Positions 1-8,501 of a stretch of DNA of 64,000 nucleotides are shown piece after piece. The first letter of the stretch is position 1; every line of letters begins with the position of its first letter. Made by a program: the position numbers and the translations under genes. Source of the DNA: Okeania sp034190295 (lineage in GTDB: Bacteria > Cyanobacteriota > Cyanobacteriia > Cyanobacteriales > Microcoleaceae); assembly GCA_034190295.1 (NCBI GenBank), contig JAXHSW010000002.1, positions 1-64,000 on the forward strand, given 5' to 3'. The notes below the pieces were generated by a model that was not told the DNA's origin, did not search any database, and saw nothing but the letters and a program-made list of their open reading frames with translations.

Positions 1-507
1 GCACCCTACCGTCACACCTACGAGTTGGCGTATATCAACATGACGCGGGAGAGCAACTCCACCGTTGGAGTCTCGACGCAGATAGCCACATCCGGGAGCG
101 CATCGAGCGAAGCCGGCAGCGGCGGCAACAACAGTTCCAGCACCGAGGTTCACAACCGTTCCCTGGCCGATTTCTGGCGCCAGTTGTCGGTCAATCTGCA
201 CGGCATCCTGGGCGTAACGCTGGAGGAGACCGATCCGGACCGCGTTCCGGTTTCCGATCGTATCCAGATCAATACGGTGACCGGCCTGGTGGCCGTGTCG
301 GCAACTCACCGCGAGCACGACCTGATAAGCCGCTACCTCGATCAGCTGCAAGAGAGCAGTCAGCGCCAGGTGCTGATCGAGGCGACCATCGTCGAGGTGC
401 AATTGAACCGTCAGAACCGCACCGGGGTCGACTGGAGCATTCTCGGCAATCAGGGCTTCGGTTTCGACCAGTCCCTGCTGGGGTCCGAGATCTCGGTTGT
501 GTGGTGA
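1..507 (+). CDS. Partial secretin (MshL/PilQ/GspD-type), probably foreign or chimeric
   Basis: Open from base 1 in frame +1 (APYRHTYELAYINM...), so the 5' end lies outside the window. It reads as the N1-like repeat and start of the secretin core of an outer-membrane pilus/type II secretion channel: RIQINTVTGLVAVSA, a helix ending in YLDQLQESSQRQVLIEATIVEV and then TGVDW, an order typical of MSHA-pilus MshL and PilQ. The beta-barrel part is absent because the frame ends at a TGA just after the sequence turns AT-rich near base 480-510. Base composition and codon use are strongly GC-rich, unlike everything to the right. Secretin identity is well supported by motifs; MshL specifically is a guess. 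It is most likely an assembly chimera or contaminant read from an associated proteobacterium rather than a real gene of this genome. Confidence 0.7.
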   Translation, partial: APYRHTYELAYINMTRESNSTVGVSTQIATSGSASSEAGSGGNNSSSTEVHNRSLADFWRQLSVNLHGILGVTLEETDPDRVPVSDRIQINTVTGLVAVSATHREHDLISRYLDQLQESSQRQVLIEATIVEVQLNRQNRTGVDWSILGNQGFGFDQSLLGSEISVVW

Positions 508-1404
508 TTTTGGTTGTAATGTTGCTTGAGGTTCTGAGCTAGGTCGTGATGTTAGTTGAGGTTTTGAGGTAGGTTGTGATGTTGGTTGAGGTTCCACAAG
601 TACATCTGAAAAACTATTTGCCTGGATAAATACAGCAGAATCGAAAATACCATCACCAGCATCAGCGATCGCTAACCTAATATTGTGAGTTCCGGCACTC
701 AGTCCTAGTGCTTGTGCAGTAAATACATTAGTGAAACCATCATATTCTAGATCGAAAAATGGTCCACCCTCACTAAGGTCATTGTTATTGAAAAATTCAG
801 GGTTACTAGCATCAGTTCCTAGTGGTTTACCTCCATTAACTGTATTGATAGCAACTGGAGTAGATGTACCAGGAATTAGAGCAATATTGGTTCCATCTAG
901 GAAGAAACCGAAGACATCATTGAATTTAGTGTTTGTCCATTCTACATATTCTTCCGAGGCAAATACATAATTGAAATAAAGGTCTCCTCCTTCACTTTCA
1001 AACTCAAATTCCAGAATTGTTGCATCAAAAGTTGTTTGCTCTTCAGGAATCAACCCATCCAAATCTGAATCTCCAGGCAATTCATTGTCGGTAGTTTTCT
1101 TATCTGAATCATTAGGACCTTCAGCATCTGTAGCTGTACCTGTAGTCAGAATAATACCGCTATCGATACCAATGCCAGATGATAATCCATCGGTGAAAAT
1201 TCCAGAAGCACCAGAAGCACCTATATAGTTGATAGAATCTGGTGCAATTGTAATCCCAGTGTGGAGGATTTGATTAACCAAATCATTGCCATTATTGGTA
1301 GGAGTTATAGAAATTGCCTGAGCTGCTGTGGTAGCACTGAGAGCAACGAAAGCTGTATTAGAAAGGGTCATGGAAAATTTTTCGATTAGTTTGGAAATAG
1401 TCAT
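508..1404 (-). CDS. Choice-of-anchor L domain secreted protein, 3' end lost
   Basis: The frame starts at an ATG at 1404, preceded by AGGAG about nine bases upstream. The N-terminus is a signal peptide (MTISKLIEKFSMTLSNTAFV, then a small-residue stretch ending AQA before ISITPTNN). The body is a choice-of-anchor L domain: NNGNDLVNQIL near the mature start, SGIILTTGTA, then LEFEFESEGGDLYFNYVFAS, the EEY motif and FNDVFGFFLDG. A low-complexity Pro/Ser/Thr/Gln tail follows (VEPQPTSQPTSKPQL). The frame stays open through the GC-rich junction to base 1 without a stop, but that part is merely antisense to the secretin. The true end, perhaps carrying a PEP-CTERM or similar anchor, is missing. Likely an exported surface or matrix protein; the exact role is unknown. 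Confidence 0.7.
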
Positions 1405-1766
1405 AGCTTGATGTCTCCTGAAAGATAAAATTTGTAAGTTTGTGGAAAGGGTGAATATTTGAGTGCAATGTTTGAGTTTTTTTGCCTTATTCTCAAGACA
1501 CTAGGATAGTCTTTGCTTTTCAGACTCATAGTACTGTCTTGAAAGGATGCAAAATTAGCCGACTCAGTTAATCAAACATATCGGTAGTGAATATAGTTAT
1601 ATTTTTGATGACAGCTTTAAAGTTTTTGTGCGATCGCTCTACTCATTATCTATCTAGCTTATAGCTATTTTCTGAGCGATAAAAATTGCTGTAATTGCGA
1701 AAACCGCAAACTCAATTTTGATACTTTGAAATAGTCTTATAGAAGAATTTGGGGGTGGTGGGTCAT

Positions 1767-1890
1767 TTCAGTTATCAGTTATCAGTTATCAGTACCGACC
1801 GCTAAAGCCGGAGAAAACGAAAATACGCTCATTGAATATTTTTTCATCCCCCTAAAAGGGGGAGGCTTTAAACCCAATTTTTCGGTAAGC
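1767..1890. repeat. MITE-3 copy (TCAGTTATCAG leader, ends in TTTTTCGGTAA)
   Basis: Starts with tandem CAGTTATCAGTTATCAG, then GCCGGAGAAAACGAAAATAC, a short hairpin CCCCCTAAAAGGGGG, and AGGCTTTAAACCCAATTTTTCGGTAA. Near-identical copies lie at 5578-5697, 7878-8010 and 31243-31340. Related reverse-oriented or shortened copies lie at 7678-7790, 39599-39700, 49545-49610, 54337-54421 and 57935-58020. It has no coding capacity; size and hairpin suggest a non-autonomous mobile repeat. Confidence 0.65.
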
Positions 1891-2029
1891 AATGTGCTGT
1901 ACTGTATCTTGTATCCAATTGCCAAAATCTAATCCTCTAACCCTCGCTGAGGAAAAATTTATAGCATTCACCAAAGTACAATATTTCAGCATTGAGCGTT
2001 AATGTTTTTATCTCCTGATTCTTCTTAGG

Positions 2030-2440
2030 ATAGATACGGAGAAACCGCATTACTTTTGACTAAATTTCTAGTAACTTTACACAACCCTTATAATAAGCTG
2101 ATAGTTTAACGACAAAAATTCTGAGATGCACCGGAAAAAAGATTTAAACAATGGTTTGTTAATCTCTCTATTTTTTTATCATATATATAAATCGACTGCA
2201 TTACTTTTGATTAAATTTTGAGCGACTTTACAGAATCTTCATAATAAGTGGTCAGTTCGATCCAAGTACTTATGTACTTATACGGATGTATAAGATAAGG
2301 TTTATTATTGATATTCTGTTGTTTTACCCTGAAGTACAGTCAAAAATGTTTGAGTAATTATTGTTTTTAGACATTTTGAATGGCTTTACAGGTTCTTTAT
2401 AATAAGTTGTGATATTATGTCCAGTTGATTACTTATAACC
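2030..2440. repeat. Three diverged copies of a ~160-bp repeat
   Basis: The phrase ACTTTTGAxTAAATTT...CTTTACA...CTTxATAATAAG recurs near 2055, 2215 and 2375. The same phrase occurs once in each copy of the duplicated leader at 5026-5340 and 7321-7635. The three copies are clearly diverged, so this is an old tandem duplication of a leader or spacer module. Confidence 0.45.
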
Positions 2441-2844
2441 CACATTCCGCACCACAAAAATATAAGTCAAAAATCAAAAGTCAAAAGTCAAAAGTTAGAA
2501 TAAATTATAGTGTTCAATAATGTTACAAATGAAGTGTAAATGTAGCATTTAACCTTTTCCCCAGCTTTTTTATAGCACTACACAAATAGGTTAGGGCAAT
2601 TTTAACGAAGTCAGAAGTTATTTTTGTAACGGGGATTTGAGCAACTCTCCAAAAATATTTCGCCTTAAAAGGCAGGGTTGCGCGACCCAATTATTTTGAT
2701 AAGTACTCAAACGAGCGTCAGGGATTACTTCTAACTTTTGACTTCTGACTTCTGACTTCATAACTTGCGCTATAACTTGTCCAAAAATCCGATTAAATAA
2801 TAGATTATACTAATGCTTAATTAATAAATATTAATATAAATTCT

Positions 2845-4368
2845 ATGTCCTCTAAAAAAACTAGACAAAAATTAAAAATTGTGGTAATAGGTGCTGGCAT
2901 TGGTGGCTTAACAACAGGAGCATTGCTGGCCCACAGAGGCGATCGAGTCCACATATTCGACCAAGCGATCGCTCCTGGTGGTTGCGCTTCCACTTTTAAA
3001 CGACGTGGTTTCACCTTCGATGTTGGTGCAACTCAAGTAGCAGGTTTAGAAACAGGTGGTATTCATCACCGGATTTTCTCTGAGTTAGAAATCGACATTC
3101 CGAACGCCACCAACTGCGACCCTGCTTGTGCCGTATTTCTACCAGGAGAAACTCAACCTATTAATGTTTGGCGCGACCCCAAAAAATGGCAACAAGAGAG
3201 ACTTCGTCAGTTTCCCGGTTGCGAACCTTTTTGGCAACTAATGACAAAATTATTTGAGGTAAGTTGGAAGTTTCAAGGGCGAGACCCAGTGTTACCACCC
3301 CGTAATATTTGGGATATGTGGCAGTTAGCAAAAGCAGTACGTCTGGATACTTTGATTACAGTGCCATTTACTTTGATGACGGTAGCAGATGCGTTACGGT
3401 TGTATGGTTTGAATGATAATCTACGGTTGAAAACATTTCTAGATTTACAACTGAAACTTTACTCTCAAGTAGGTACAGAAGAAACAGCTCTACTTTATGC
3501 TGCTACTGCTTTAGCTGTTTCCCAAGCTCCTCAAGGTTTGTATCATCTTGAGGGAAGTATGCAGGTGTTAAGCGATCGCTTAGTTGCAGCCTTAGAAAGA
3601 GACGGGGGTCAACTATTGATGGGTCATACTGTGGAACAGATATATATAGATAAGGGTAAAGCTACTGGTGTCAGAGTCAAAAACCAAAAAACTGGAGAAA
3701 CTTGGGTAGAAACTGCCGACCATATTGTGGCTAATGTCACCGTGCAAAACTTAGTAAAGTTAGTGGAAGATGAAAATCAGACCTCACACCCAATACCCAG
3801 TTACAAACGCCGAGTGAATAAACTCCCTTCACCATCGGGCGCATTTGTGGTTTATTTGGGAGTCGATGAAAGTGCTATTCCAGAAGACTGTCCGCCTCAT
3901 TTGCAGTTTTTCTACAATTATGACGGTCCCATTGGAGAAAATAATTCTTTGTTTGTATCAGTGAGTCATCCTGGAGACGGTCGCGCTCCCACTGGCAAGG
4001 CAACAATTACAGCTTCTAGTTTTACCGATACTCAGATGTGGAGACATTGCCAAGATTATCAGGGGTTGAAGCAGCAATATACTGAGGAAGCGATCGCTCG
4101 TTTGAGTGAATATTTTTATTTAAAACCAGAAACAATAGTTCATCAAGAAGCGGCTACACCTCGTACTTTTGTTAAATTTACAGCACGGGAGGAAGGTGTT
4201 GTGGGTGGTGTCGGTCAGCGTCTTTCAACTTTCGGACCTTTTGGATTTGCCAATCGTACTCCCATTCAGGATTTATGGTTGGTAGGAGATTCAACTCATC
4301 CGGGAGAGGGTACGGCAGGAGTGTCTTATTCAGCATTGACTGTGGTGCGACAGATTGAATGCTTGTAA
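2845..4368 (+). CDS. crtD: C-3',4' carotenoid desaturase CrtD
   Basis: 507 aa, the usual length of cyanobacterial CrtD. An FAD-binding Rossmann motif opens the protein (VVIGAGIGGLTTG, with GAGIGG at residues 16-21), followed by the FD(Q)AIAPGGCASTFKRRGFTFDVGATQ segment typical of phytoene-desaturase-like flavoenzymes. The C-terminal FAD motif is present (DLWLVGDSTHPGEGTAGVSYSA). These enzymes desaturate the 3',4' bond of monocyclic carotenoids on the way to myxoxanthophyll-type glycosides in thylakoid and outer membranes. CrtD is preferred over CrtI or CrtO because of the GGCASTF and VGATQVAG motifs and the GSMQVLSDRLV segment; paralogue confusion remains possible. The gene stands alone; the dispersed repeat begins 17 bases after its stop. 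Confidence 0.85.
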   Translation: MSSKKTRQKLKIVVIGAGIGGLTTGALLAHRGDRVHIFDQAIAPGGCASTFKRRGFTFDVGATQVAGLETGGIHHRIFSELEIDIPNATNCDPACAVFLPGETQPINVWRDPKKWQQERLRQFPGCEPFWQLMTKLFEVSWKFQGRDPVLPPRNIWDMWQLAKAVRLDTLITVPFTLMTVADALRLYGLNDNLRLKTFLDLQLKLYSQVGTEETALLYAATALAVSQAPQGLYHLEGSMQVLSDRLVAALERDGGQLLMGHTVEQIYIDKGKATGVRVKNQKTGETWVETADHIVANVTVQNLVKLVEDENQTSHPIPSYKRRVNKLPSPSGAFVVYLGVDESAIPEDCPPHLQFFYNYDGPIGENNSLFVSVSHPGDGRAPTGKATITASSFTDTQMWRHCQDYQGLKQQYTEEAIARLSEYFYLKPETIVHQEAATPRTFVKFTAREEGVVGGVGQRLSTFGPFGFANRTPIQDLWLVGDSTHPGEGTAGVSYSALTVVRQIECL

Positions 4369-4385
4369 AATCCATTTTATAAGGA

Positions 4386-4480
4386 GTGGCTCACACGGAT
4401 TATGGCACGGATACACGGATAGGTCAGGGAGTAGGGAAGTGTGGGAGGTGTGGGGGGTGTGGGAGGTGTGGGGAGATGGA
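4386..4480. repeat. Dispersed CACGGATTATGxCACGGATA element plus GTGTGGGAG minisatellite
   Basis: TCACACGGATTATGGCACGG then ATACACGGAT at 4391-4421 is a single copy of the element that forms arrays at 18210-18700 and, in reverse, 19310-19670 and 22607-23640. It is followed by GGGAGGTGTGG-type short repeats. Bases 4481-5025 hold nothing recognisable apart from CTCCCTACTCC runs near 4862-4890. Confidence 0.6.
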
Positions 4481-5025
4481 AGCATTTTTCTACTTTTTTG
4501 CCCTATTTTCGTTCCTGAATTTCCTGACTTCACCAGGAGTTAGGACTGATATCATGTCCGCACTCGATCGTTTGTGTAAACTCAAGGGTGAATATCTACA
4601 GGAAATTTACAGCAGATTCCAGGTAGATGAAGTAAAGAGATTAACAATTACAGCACTTTTAAGGATAGTGAGGTACAGTTATATAGCTGGGACTTACGCA
4701 GTACTGCTATATAGAACCCCTGAGTGGTATTTCAAAAAATTAGGCGATCGCTAACCTCTTATATCAAGTCTCATTAAGAACGCCATAATAAAAATTTTCT
4801 TCTCTTGAGAGAAAATATTTTTTCCGTTTGTCATGGTCTGCAAACAAATTTCCTCTTGTTTCCTACTCCCTACTCCCTACTCCCTACTCCCTAGATTTTT
4901 CCGAAGTGGTTATTTATAGCAGTTTTCATGTTTCATAGAGTACAGAGATTTTGGCTTAAAGGCAGCTATGCTACTTGAGGGCAGAAGTTTTGTAGTCTAC
5001 CTTTGTGAAAACCGCTATAAAGAGA

Positions 5026-5340
5026 GATGAGAAACTCCTGTTGATTTTGCCTAACTCGATCTTGATTTAGAGCTTTGTTGGATAACAATATCATCACCCT
5101 GATTTACAAGGTTTTTATTAATAATAAAATCTTGTCTGACACAGTAAGAGGTTGGGGATATTCATGCAACAAAGGTTTGGATTTAATATAATATGAACCC
5201 GATGGTTTTTGACTAATTTTTGAACGGCTTTACAGAATCTTCATAATACATAGATTTTTATCCATAAAAATACGGAACAAAGCATCTATTTTTTACTAAA
5301 TCTACGGTTTTTTACTACCAAAAAATAACAGGGATATTTC
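5026..5340. repeat. Copy 1 of duplicated leader of the beta-helix gene
   Basis: Nearly identical over about 310 bases to 7321-7635, which lies immediately upstream of the minus-strand gene at 5729-7318. Just to its left, GTCTACCTTTGTGAAAACCG resembles the 3' end of that gene (GTTTACCTTCCTGAAAACCG near 5765). This copy therefore looks like a paralogous gene whose body was deleted, leaving tail plus leader. Confidence 0.7.
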
Positions 5341-5379
5341 TGCGTTACAAAAACAACTTCTGACTTCGTTAAGGGCGTA

Positions 5380-5536
5380 ATATCATGTCCGGTTGAATAC
5401 TTATAATTAAGATAGTAGGGGACCCACCCGCGGGCCCCTCCCAGGAGGGGAAGAGGGGAGGCCGGGAAAATCTTTCGATTTACTGTTGAAGCACTCACGA
5501 TCGGTTTTTTAATCACTAATTATCCGGACATGATAT
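5380..5536. repeat. MITE-1 copy, inverted ends ATATCATGTCCGG
   Basis: Perfect 13-bp inverted ends: ATATCATGTCCGG on the left and CCGGACATGATAT on the right, 157 bp overall. The second full copy is at 14149-14367. Isolated ends are seen near 2413, 4549, 26506, 29250 and 31380. The interior contains a GC-rich GGGACCCACCCGCGGGCCCC segment. No coding capacity; it looks like a non-autonomous transposable element. Confidence 0.65.
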
Positions 5537-5577
5537 AACATCAACTTTCTATGCAAGTACACATTGAAACGGGTGAG

Positions 5578-5697
5578 TCATTTCAGTTATCAGTTATCAG
5601 TGCCGACAACTATTGCCGGAGCAAACGAAAATACGCTCATTGAATATTTTTTCATCCCCCTTTTAGGGGGAGGCTTTAAACCCAATTTTTCGGTAAT
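5578..5697. repeat. MITE-3 copy
   Basis: Same layout as the copy at 1767-1890: CAGTTATCAG repeats, GCCGGAGCAAACGAAAATAC, the hairpin CCCCCTTTTAGGGGG, then AGGCTTTAAACCCAATTTTT ending in CGGTAA. It lies just past the 3' end of the minus-strand beta-helix gene. Confidence 0.65.
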
Positions 5698-5728
5698 GAA
5701 ATCATTTGCACTCACCGATAGCAAATGT

Positions 5729-7318
5729 CTAGCTTTGTCTAGTTTTCAAGAAGGTGTTACTGTAGTTTACCTTCCTGAAAACCGCTATCAATAAAAATGC
5801 TACAAAAAAAAGGCTGAAAATTATGCCTAATATCAAGTCCGGATAATTAGGACTCAACAATAAAGATTGAGGTTCGGGAGTTGCTGACTGGTGTTGCTGT
5901 ACTTCATAAGCACCAATATCTACCGTACCATTGCCAATGCGATCGAATCCCTGTCCCCGTTGGTCGAAGGTTAATCCAGTTGCACCTCCGTTACTCCCTG
6001 CATCAATAGCAATACTACCGGAAAGTAAGGCATGAGTTTCAGTCGAACCGCCGTTATTTTCTAGGAGACCCAAACCAGGATCGCCTGATAAAAATGGATT
6101 GTAATGGCCGTCTTCAATCAGGTTGTTGAGGTTAGTATCGATCTTGTTACTATTCAAAACGGCATCGCGACCAGTGCTATTGGCAATGATGGTATTGGTA
6201 AGGTTTGTCCTCCCTTCACTAAATAAACCACCTCCACGTTCATCAGCGGAATTATCAGAAATGGTGGAATTGGTAATTGTTGCGATACCAGAACTACTGA
6301 AAATACCTCCACCATCAGCACTATTACCCACAGTACTGTTATCAGAAATAGTAGAGTTAACAACGGTTAAATCGCCATTTTTACTGTAAACTCCGCCACC
6401 ATCTGTTTTATCTAGGCCAACTGCTGAATTACCGGAGACAGTTGAATTGGTAATTTCTAGATTGCCATTGCGACTAAAAATACCGCCCCCATCAGCAGAC
6501 CCGAACTCACTGGTCATTAATGTCGAATTATCAGCGATGGTTGAGTTTGCGATTGTCGTATTACCGTGGCGGTTATAAATCCCACCACCGCTACCAAAGG
6601 CAGTTCCTTCAAGAGTATTGCCAGAAATAGTAGAATTAGTAACCGTTATGTCACTATACAAACTGTTAATCCCACCACCATCACTCGAACCACCGGTGAC
6701 TTTATTACCGGAAATAGTACTATCAACAACGTTGAGCTGACCATTGCGGATGGATACACCACCACCGTCAGGGTCGTCACCAAAATTATTTTGAAATTGG
6801 GGGTTTCCGTAGGTTAATTGTCCCTTTACTTCATTGTTAATAATATCCGTGTTGATGATAGTTAAATTACTATCGTGACTGTCAATTCCGCCACCATCAA
6901 AGAATTTTTCATATTGGTCTTCGATGCCGATCGAGGTATTACCGAAGATGATACTGTTTTTAACGGTCAGATTTTCGGAGGTTAAAATTCCACCACCACC
7001 ACCACCTATGGGGTTGCCTCCAGTAATGGTTAAGCCATCTATGAATACATCGATCGGGTCGTCACTGTCATTATCAATATTGAAGACCCGGAAGCCATTT
7101 TGTTGTGCATCCACTGTCAGCAGATTTGCACCTAATCCATTGATGGTGAGAGAATCGGTGATGGATAATTCTCCACTGGTCAGTCCGATGGTCATTCCTG
7201 TGAGGGAGCTATCAAAGGTAATGATATCGGCATCCGGCATCGCATTTGCCATCTTAATAGCATCTCGCAGACTGCCATTACCCGCATCCATGGTGTTGGT
7301 TACATTAAAAGTTGCCAT
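5729..7318 (-). CDS. Beta-helix / choice-of-anchor Q-type repeat protein with C-terminal membrane anchor
   Basis: 529 aa. The N-terminus MATFNVTNTMDAGNGSLRDA followed by TFDSSLTG... is the opening seen in extracellular right-handed beta-helix proteins. Residues ~90-390 are repeats of the kind xTxxNSTISGN...DGGGIxSxxGxxTIxNST, one turn or more per repeat. Residues ~395-470 hold the choice-of-anchor Q-like segment (ETHALLSGSIAIDAG, DQRGxGFDRIGNGTVDIGAYE). A single hydrophobic helix near residues 492-514 (LILGIIFSLFFVAFLLIAVF) followed by a basic tail suggests membrane anchoring, and a PEP triplet precedes it. No classical signal peptide is visible. Likely a cell-surface protein of unknown ligand. 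A duplicated leader lies directly upstream. Confidence 0.75.
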   Translation of the reverse strand: MATFNVTNTMDAGNGSLRDAIKMANAMPDADIITFDSSLTGMTIGLTSGELSITDSLTINGLGANLLTVDAQQNGFRVFNIDNDSDDPIDVFIDGLTITGGNPIGGGGGGILTSENLTVKNSIIFGNTSIGIEDQYEKFFDGGGIDSHDSNLTIINTDIINNEVKGQLTYGNPQFQNNFGDDPDGGGVSIRNGQLNVVDSTISGNKVTGGSSDGGGINSLYSDITVTNSTISGNTLEGTAFGSGGGIYNRHGNTTIANSTIADNSTLMTSEFGSADGGGIFSRNGNLEITNSTVSGNSAVGLDKTDGGGVYSKNGDLTVVNSTISDNSTVGNSADGGGIFSSSGIATITNSTISDNSADERGGGLFSEGRTNLTNTIIANSTGRDAVLNSNKIDTNLNNLIEDGHYNPFLSGDPGLGLLENNGGSTETHALLSGSIAIDAGSNGGATGLTFDQRGQGFDRIGNGTVDIGAYEVQQHQSATPEPQSLLLSPNYPDLILGIIFSLFFVAFLLIAVFRKVNYSNTFLKTRQS

Positions 7319-7320
7319 AA

Positions 7321-7635
7321 GATGAGAATCTCCTGTTTATTTTGCCTAACTCGATCTTGATTTAGAGCTTTGTTGGATAACAATACCATCACCCTGATTT
7401 ACAAGGTTTTTATTAATAATAAAATCTTGTCTGACACAGTAAGAGGTTGGGGATATTCATGCAACAAAGGTTTGGATTTAATATAATATGAACCCCATCG
7501 CTTTTGACTAATTTTTGAGCGGCTTTACAGAATCTTCATAATACATAGATTTTTATCCATAAAAATACGGAACAAAGCATCTATTTTTTACTAAATCTAC
7601 GGTTTTTTACTACAAAAAAAAACAGGGATATTTGT
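7321..7635. repeat. Copy 2 of duplicated leader (probable promoter region of the beta-helix gene)
   Basis: Directly upstream of the start codon of the minus-strand beta-helix gene, and ~95% alike by eye to 5026-5340. It includes the TTTACAGAATCTTCATAATA phrase also seen in the 2030-2440 repeats. Because it covers the whole upstream region, it should contain the gene's promoter. Confidence 0.65.
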
Positions 7636-7677
7636 GGCACTGAAGCTCGGATAAATTTAACTATTATTACGATAACT

Positions 7678-8095
7678 TAAACATTTATTTACCGAAAAAT
7701 TGTGGTTTAAAGCCTCCTCTTTTAAGAGGATAAAAAGAAATTTTTTCATGATTAGTCAATCCTATCCGTTTTAAAGGAGAGGTAATTCGCGCATTCTTGA
7801 AGAAAGCATAGCTTGCCTAGACAAATAATAAACAAAGTCAAAAAAATACTATCTTATTTCTATTGCCGAATAATGAAGGTCATTTCAGTTATCAGTTATC
7901 AGTTATCAGTTATCAGTACCGACAACTATTGCCGGAGCAAACGAAAATACGCTCATTGAATTTTTTTCATCCCCCTAAAAGGGGGAGGCTTTAAACCCAA
8001 TATTTCGGTAAAAAGCCTCTCACTCGCTGTGGAGAAACAAGAAAAAATTTTCATTTTATTCAATCCTATCCGTTTTAGGGAGAGGTAATTATCAA
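7678..8095. repeat. Cluster of MITE-3 copies
   Basis: At 7678-7790 one orientation runs TTACCGAAAAATTGTGG to AAAGGAGAGGTAATT. At 7878-8010 the TCAGTTATCAG form is seen, and a third partial copy ends at GGGAGAGGTAATT near 8090. The ends TTACC and GGTAA are inverted. The rest of 8096-8501 holds no gene, only short TTATCAATTAT-type and AGCTGTCAGCT-type repeats. Confidence 0.6.
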
Positions 8096-8501
8096 TTATC
8101 CATTATCAATTATTAATTATTGAATTCATCCTTTGATAAATTTTAACTTTGTCACCAATTAAACTAGATTCATCAAAGTATCTGAACTAACTATTTATTA
8201 AAAAAAGTAGACTTGTAAGCATTTCAGTCCGAATGCTGCGCAAACAGCTATTAGCTGTCAGCTCTCAGCTCTCATCAGGGGGCTTTAATGAATATAGACT
8301 TTAAGCCCAGCTTTTATAGTAAGTATAAATTCTGATTCAATTAGTAAAACTTTTATCTAAAACTTTTATCTAAAACTAAAAGCAATAGCTGATGGCTGAA
8401 GTGCTGACGGCTGAATGCTTACGTTGACTTTACAAAGGTTCAAGACTACCTTACAATCAATATTAACTTGAAAAAATATCAAAATATACCTTAAATTAAC
8501 T

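Larger units (their letters stand above)
1405..2844. other. 1.4 kb intergenic region, repeat-rich, no gene seen
   Basis: No convincing ORF. It holds a MITE-3 copy (1767-1890), a set of diverged ~160-bp repeats (about 2030-2440) and a short run of AAAAGTC heptamers (2464-2500). Another stretch of similar simple sequence ends near 2765, just before crtD. Confidence 0.6.

Noticed and set aside
731..970. 79-codon + strand frame
   Set aside because: Antisense to the choice-of-anchor L gene, which has a signal peptide, ribosome site and domain match.
4386..4754. 122-codon + strand frame
   Set aside because: Its first half is the dispersed CACGGATT element and a GTGTGGGAG minisatellite; no ribosome site or family match in the rest.
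8400..8501. Pho box upstream of ppk1
   Set aside because: No convincing pair of spaced CTTAACCT-like octamers could be read.
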